Source of the DNA: an uncultured Ruminococcus sp.
GTDB lineage: Bacteria; Bacillota; Clostridia; Oscillospirales; Ruminococcaceae
Reading direction: 5' to 3'
DNA length: 13,454 nt
Assembly: GCA_945867875.1 (NCBI GenBank)
Contig: CAMBJF010000044.1
Coordinates: 1-13,454, forward strand
Shown: positions 13,409 through 13,454 of the stretch, in pieces
Position numbering within the stretch: position 1 is the stretch's first letter
Layout of the letters: every line of letters begins with the position of its first letter
The notes under the pieces: generated by a model
Databases searched by the model: none
What the model saw: the letters and a program-made list of their open reading frames with translations, nothing else
Told to the model about the DNA's origin: nothing
Translations under genes and position numbers: made by a program

Positions 13409-13454
13409 CTGTCTCTTATACACATCTCCGAGCCCACGAGACGCTACGCTATCT
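13409..13454. other. Nextera (Tn5) sequencing adapter with index, not genomic sequence
   Basis: CTGTCTCTTATACACATCT (13409-13427) is exactly the 19-base Tn5 mosaic end used in Nextera libraries. It continues with CCGAGCCCACGAGAC (13428-13442), the read-2 adapter, then GCTACGCT (13443-13450), which I recall as an i7 index, and ATCT, the start of the P7 flow-cell sequence. The whole string is library read-through that was not trimmed before assembly. It is not an insertion sequence or a natural transposon end. Confidence 0.98.

Noticed and set aside
13409..13423. An sbcC start codon giving a protein that begins MYKRQ
   Set aside because: These five codons are adapter sequence; the true gene continues beyond the contig end.
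13409..13427. A Tn5/IS50-type transposon end at the right edge
   Set aside because: The mosaic end is followed at once by the Illumina adapter and index, so it comes from library preparation and not from a natural mobile element.

Overview
The window looks like one end of a chromosomal contig from a Gram-positive anaerobe of the Clostridia, most likely a Ruminococcus-type gut or rumen bacterium. That placement is inferred from strong AGGAGG-type ribosome binding sites, sigma-A promoters of the form TTGACA-N17-TAAAAT, a xylose isomerase/xylulokinase operon, a stand-alone [FeFe] hydrogenase and the clostridial character of the proteins; no database search was possible. The last 46 bases (13409-13454) are not genomic. 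They are Nextera transposon-end adapter plus index, so biological sequence stops at 13408.

Layout. (1) 19-105, minus: tRNA-Leu(CAA) with its own promoter. (2) 5170 down to 229, minus: a tightly packed housekeeping operon read in the order DUF951 zinc-finger-like protein, prfA (release factor 1), Sua5/YwlC (tRNA t6A synthesis), coaE (last step of CoA synthesis), a membrane-anchored lytic transglycosylase and an M18 aminopeptidase. Genes overlap or sit within about 21 bases of each other behind one good promoter. (3) 5399-5731, plus: an unrecognised 110-residue protein, ending in a strong bidirectional terminator. (4) 9693 down to 5787, minus: a xylose operon of xylA, a tam-type methyltransferase, a 69-residue membrane protein and xylB. 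Its promoter carries a full match to the CcpA cre consensus in the spacer between -35 and -10. (5) 11131 down to 9855, minus: a divergent U32-peptidase-like protein coupled to a small unrecognised protein. (6) 11347-12873, plus: a monomeric ferredoxin-domain [FeFe] hydrogenase of the little-studied group B type, with its own promoter and terminator. (7) 13408 down to 12932, minus: the C-terminal end of SbcC, cut by the contig end.

How it fits together: xylose is isomerised and phosphorylated into the pentose phosphate pathway under apparent glucose repression, and the hydrogenase would handle electrons of fermentation or act as a redox sensor. The rest is translation, cofactor, cell wall and DNA repair housekeeping. 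I found no CRISPR array, insertion sequence, phage gene or evident defence system. The most unusual items are the group B hydrogenase and its promoter region, the divergent U32-like pair, and the tam plus small membrane protein embedded between xylA and xylB.
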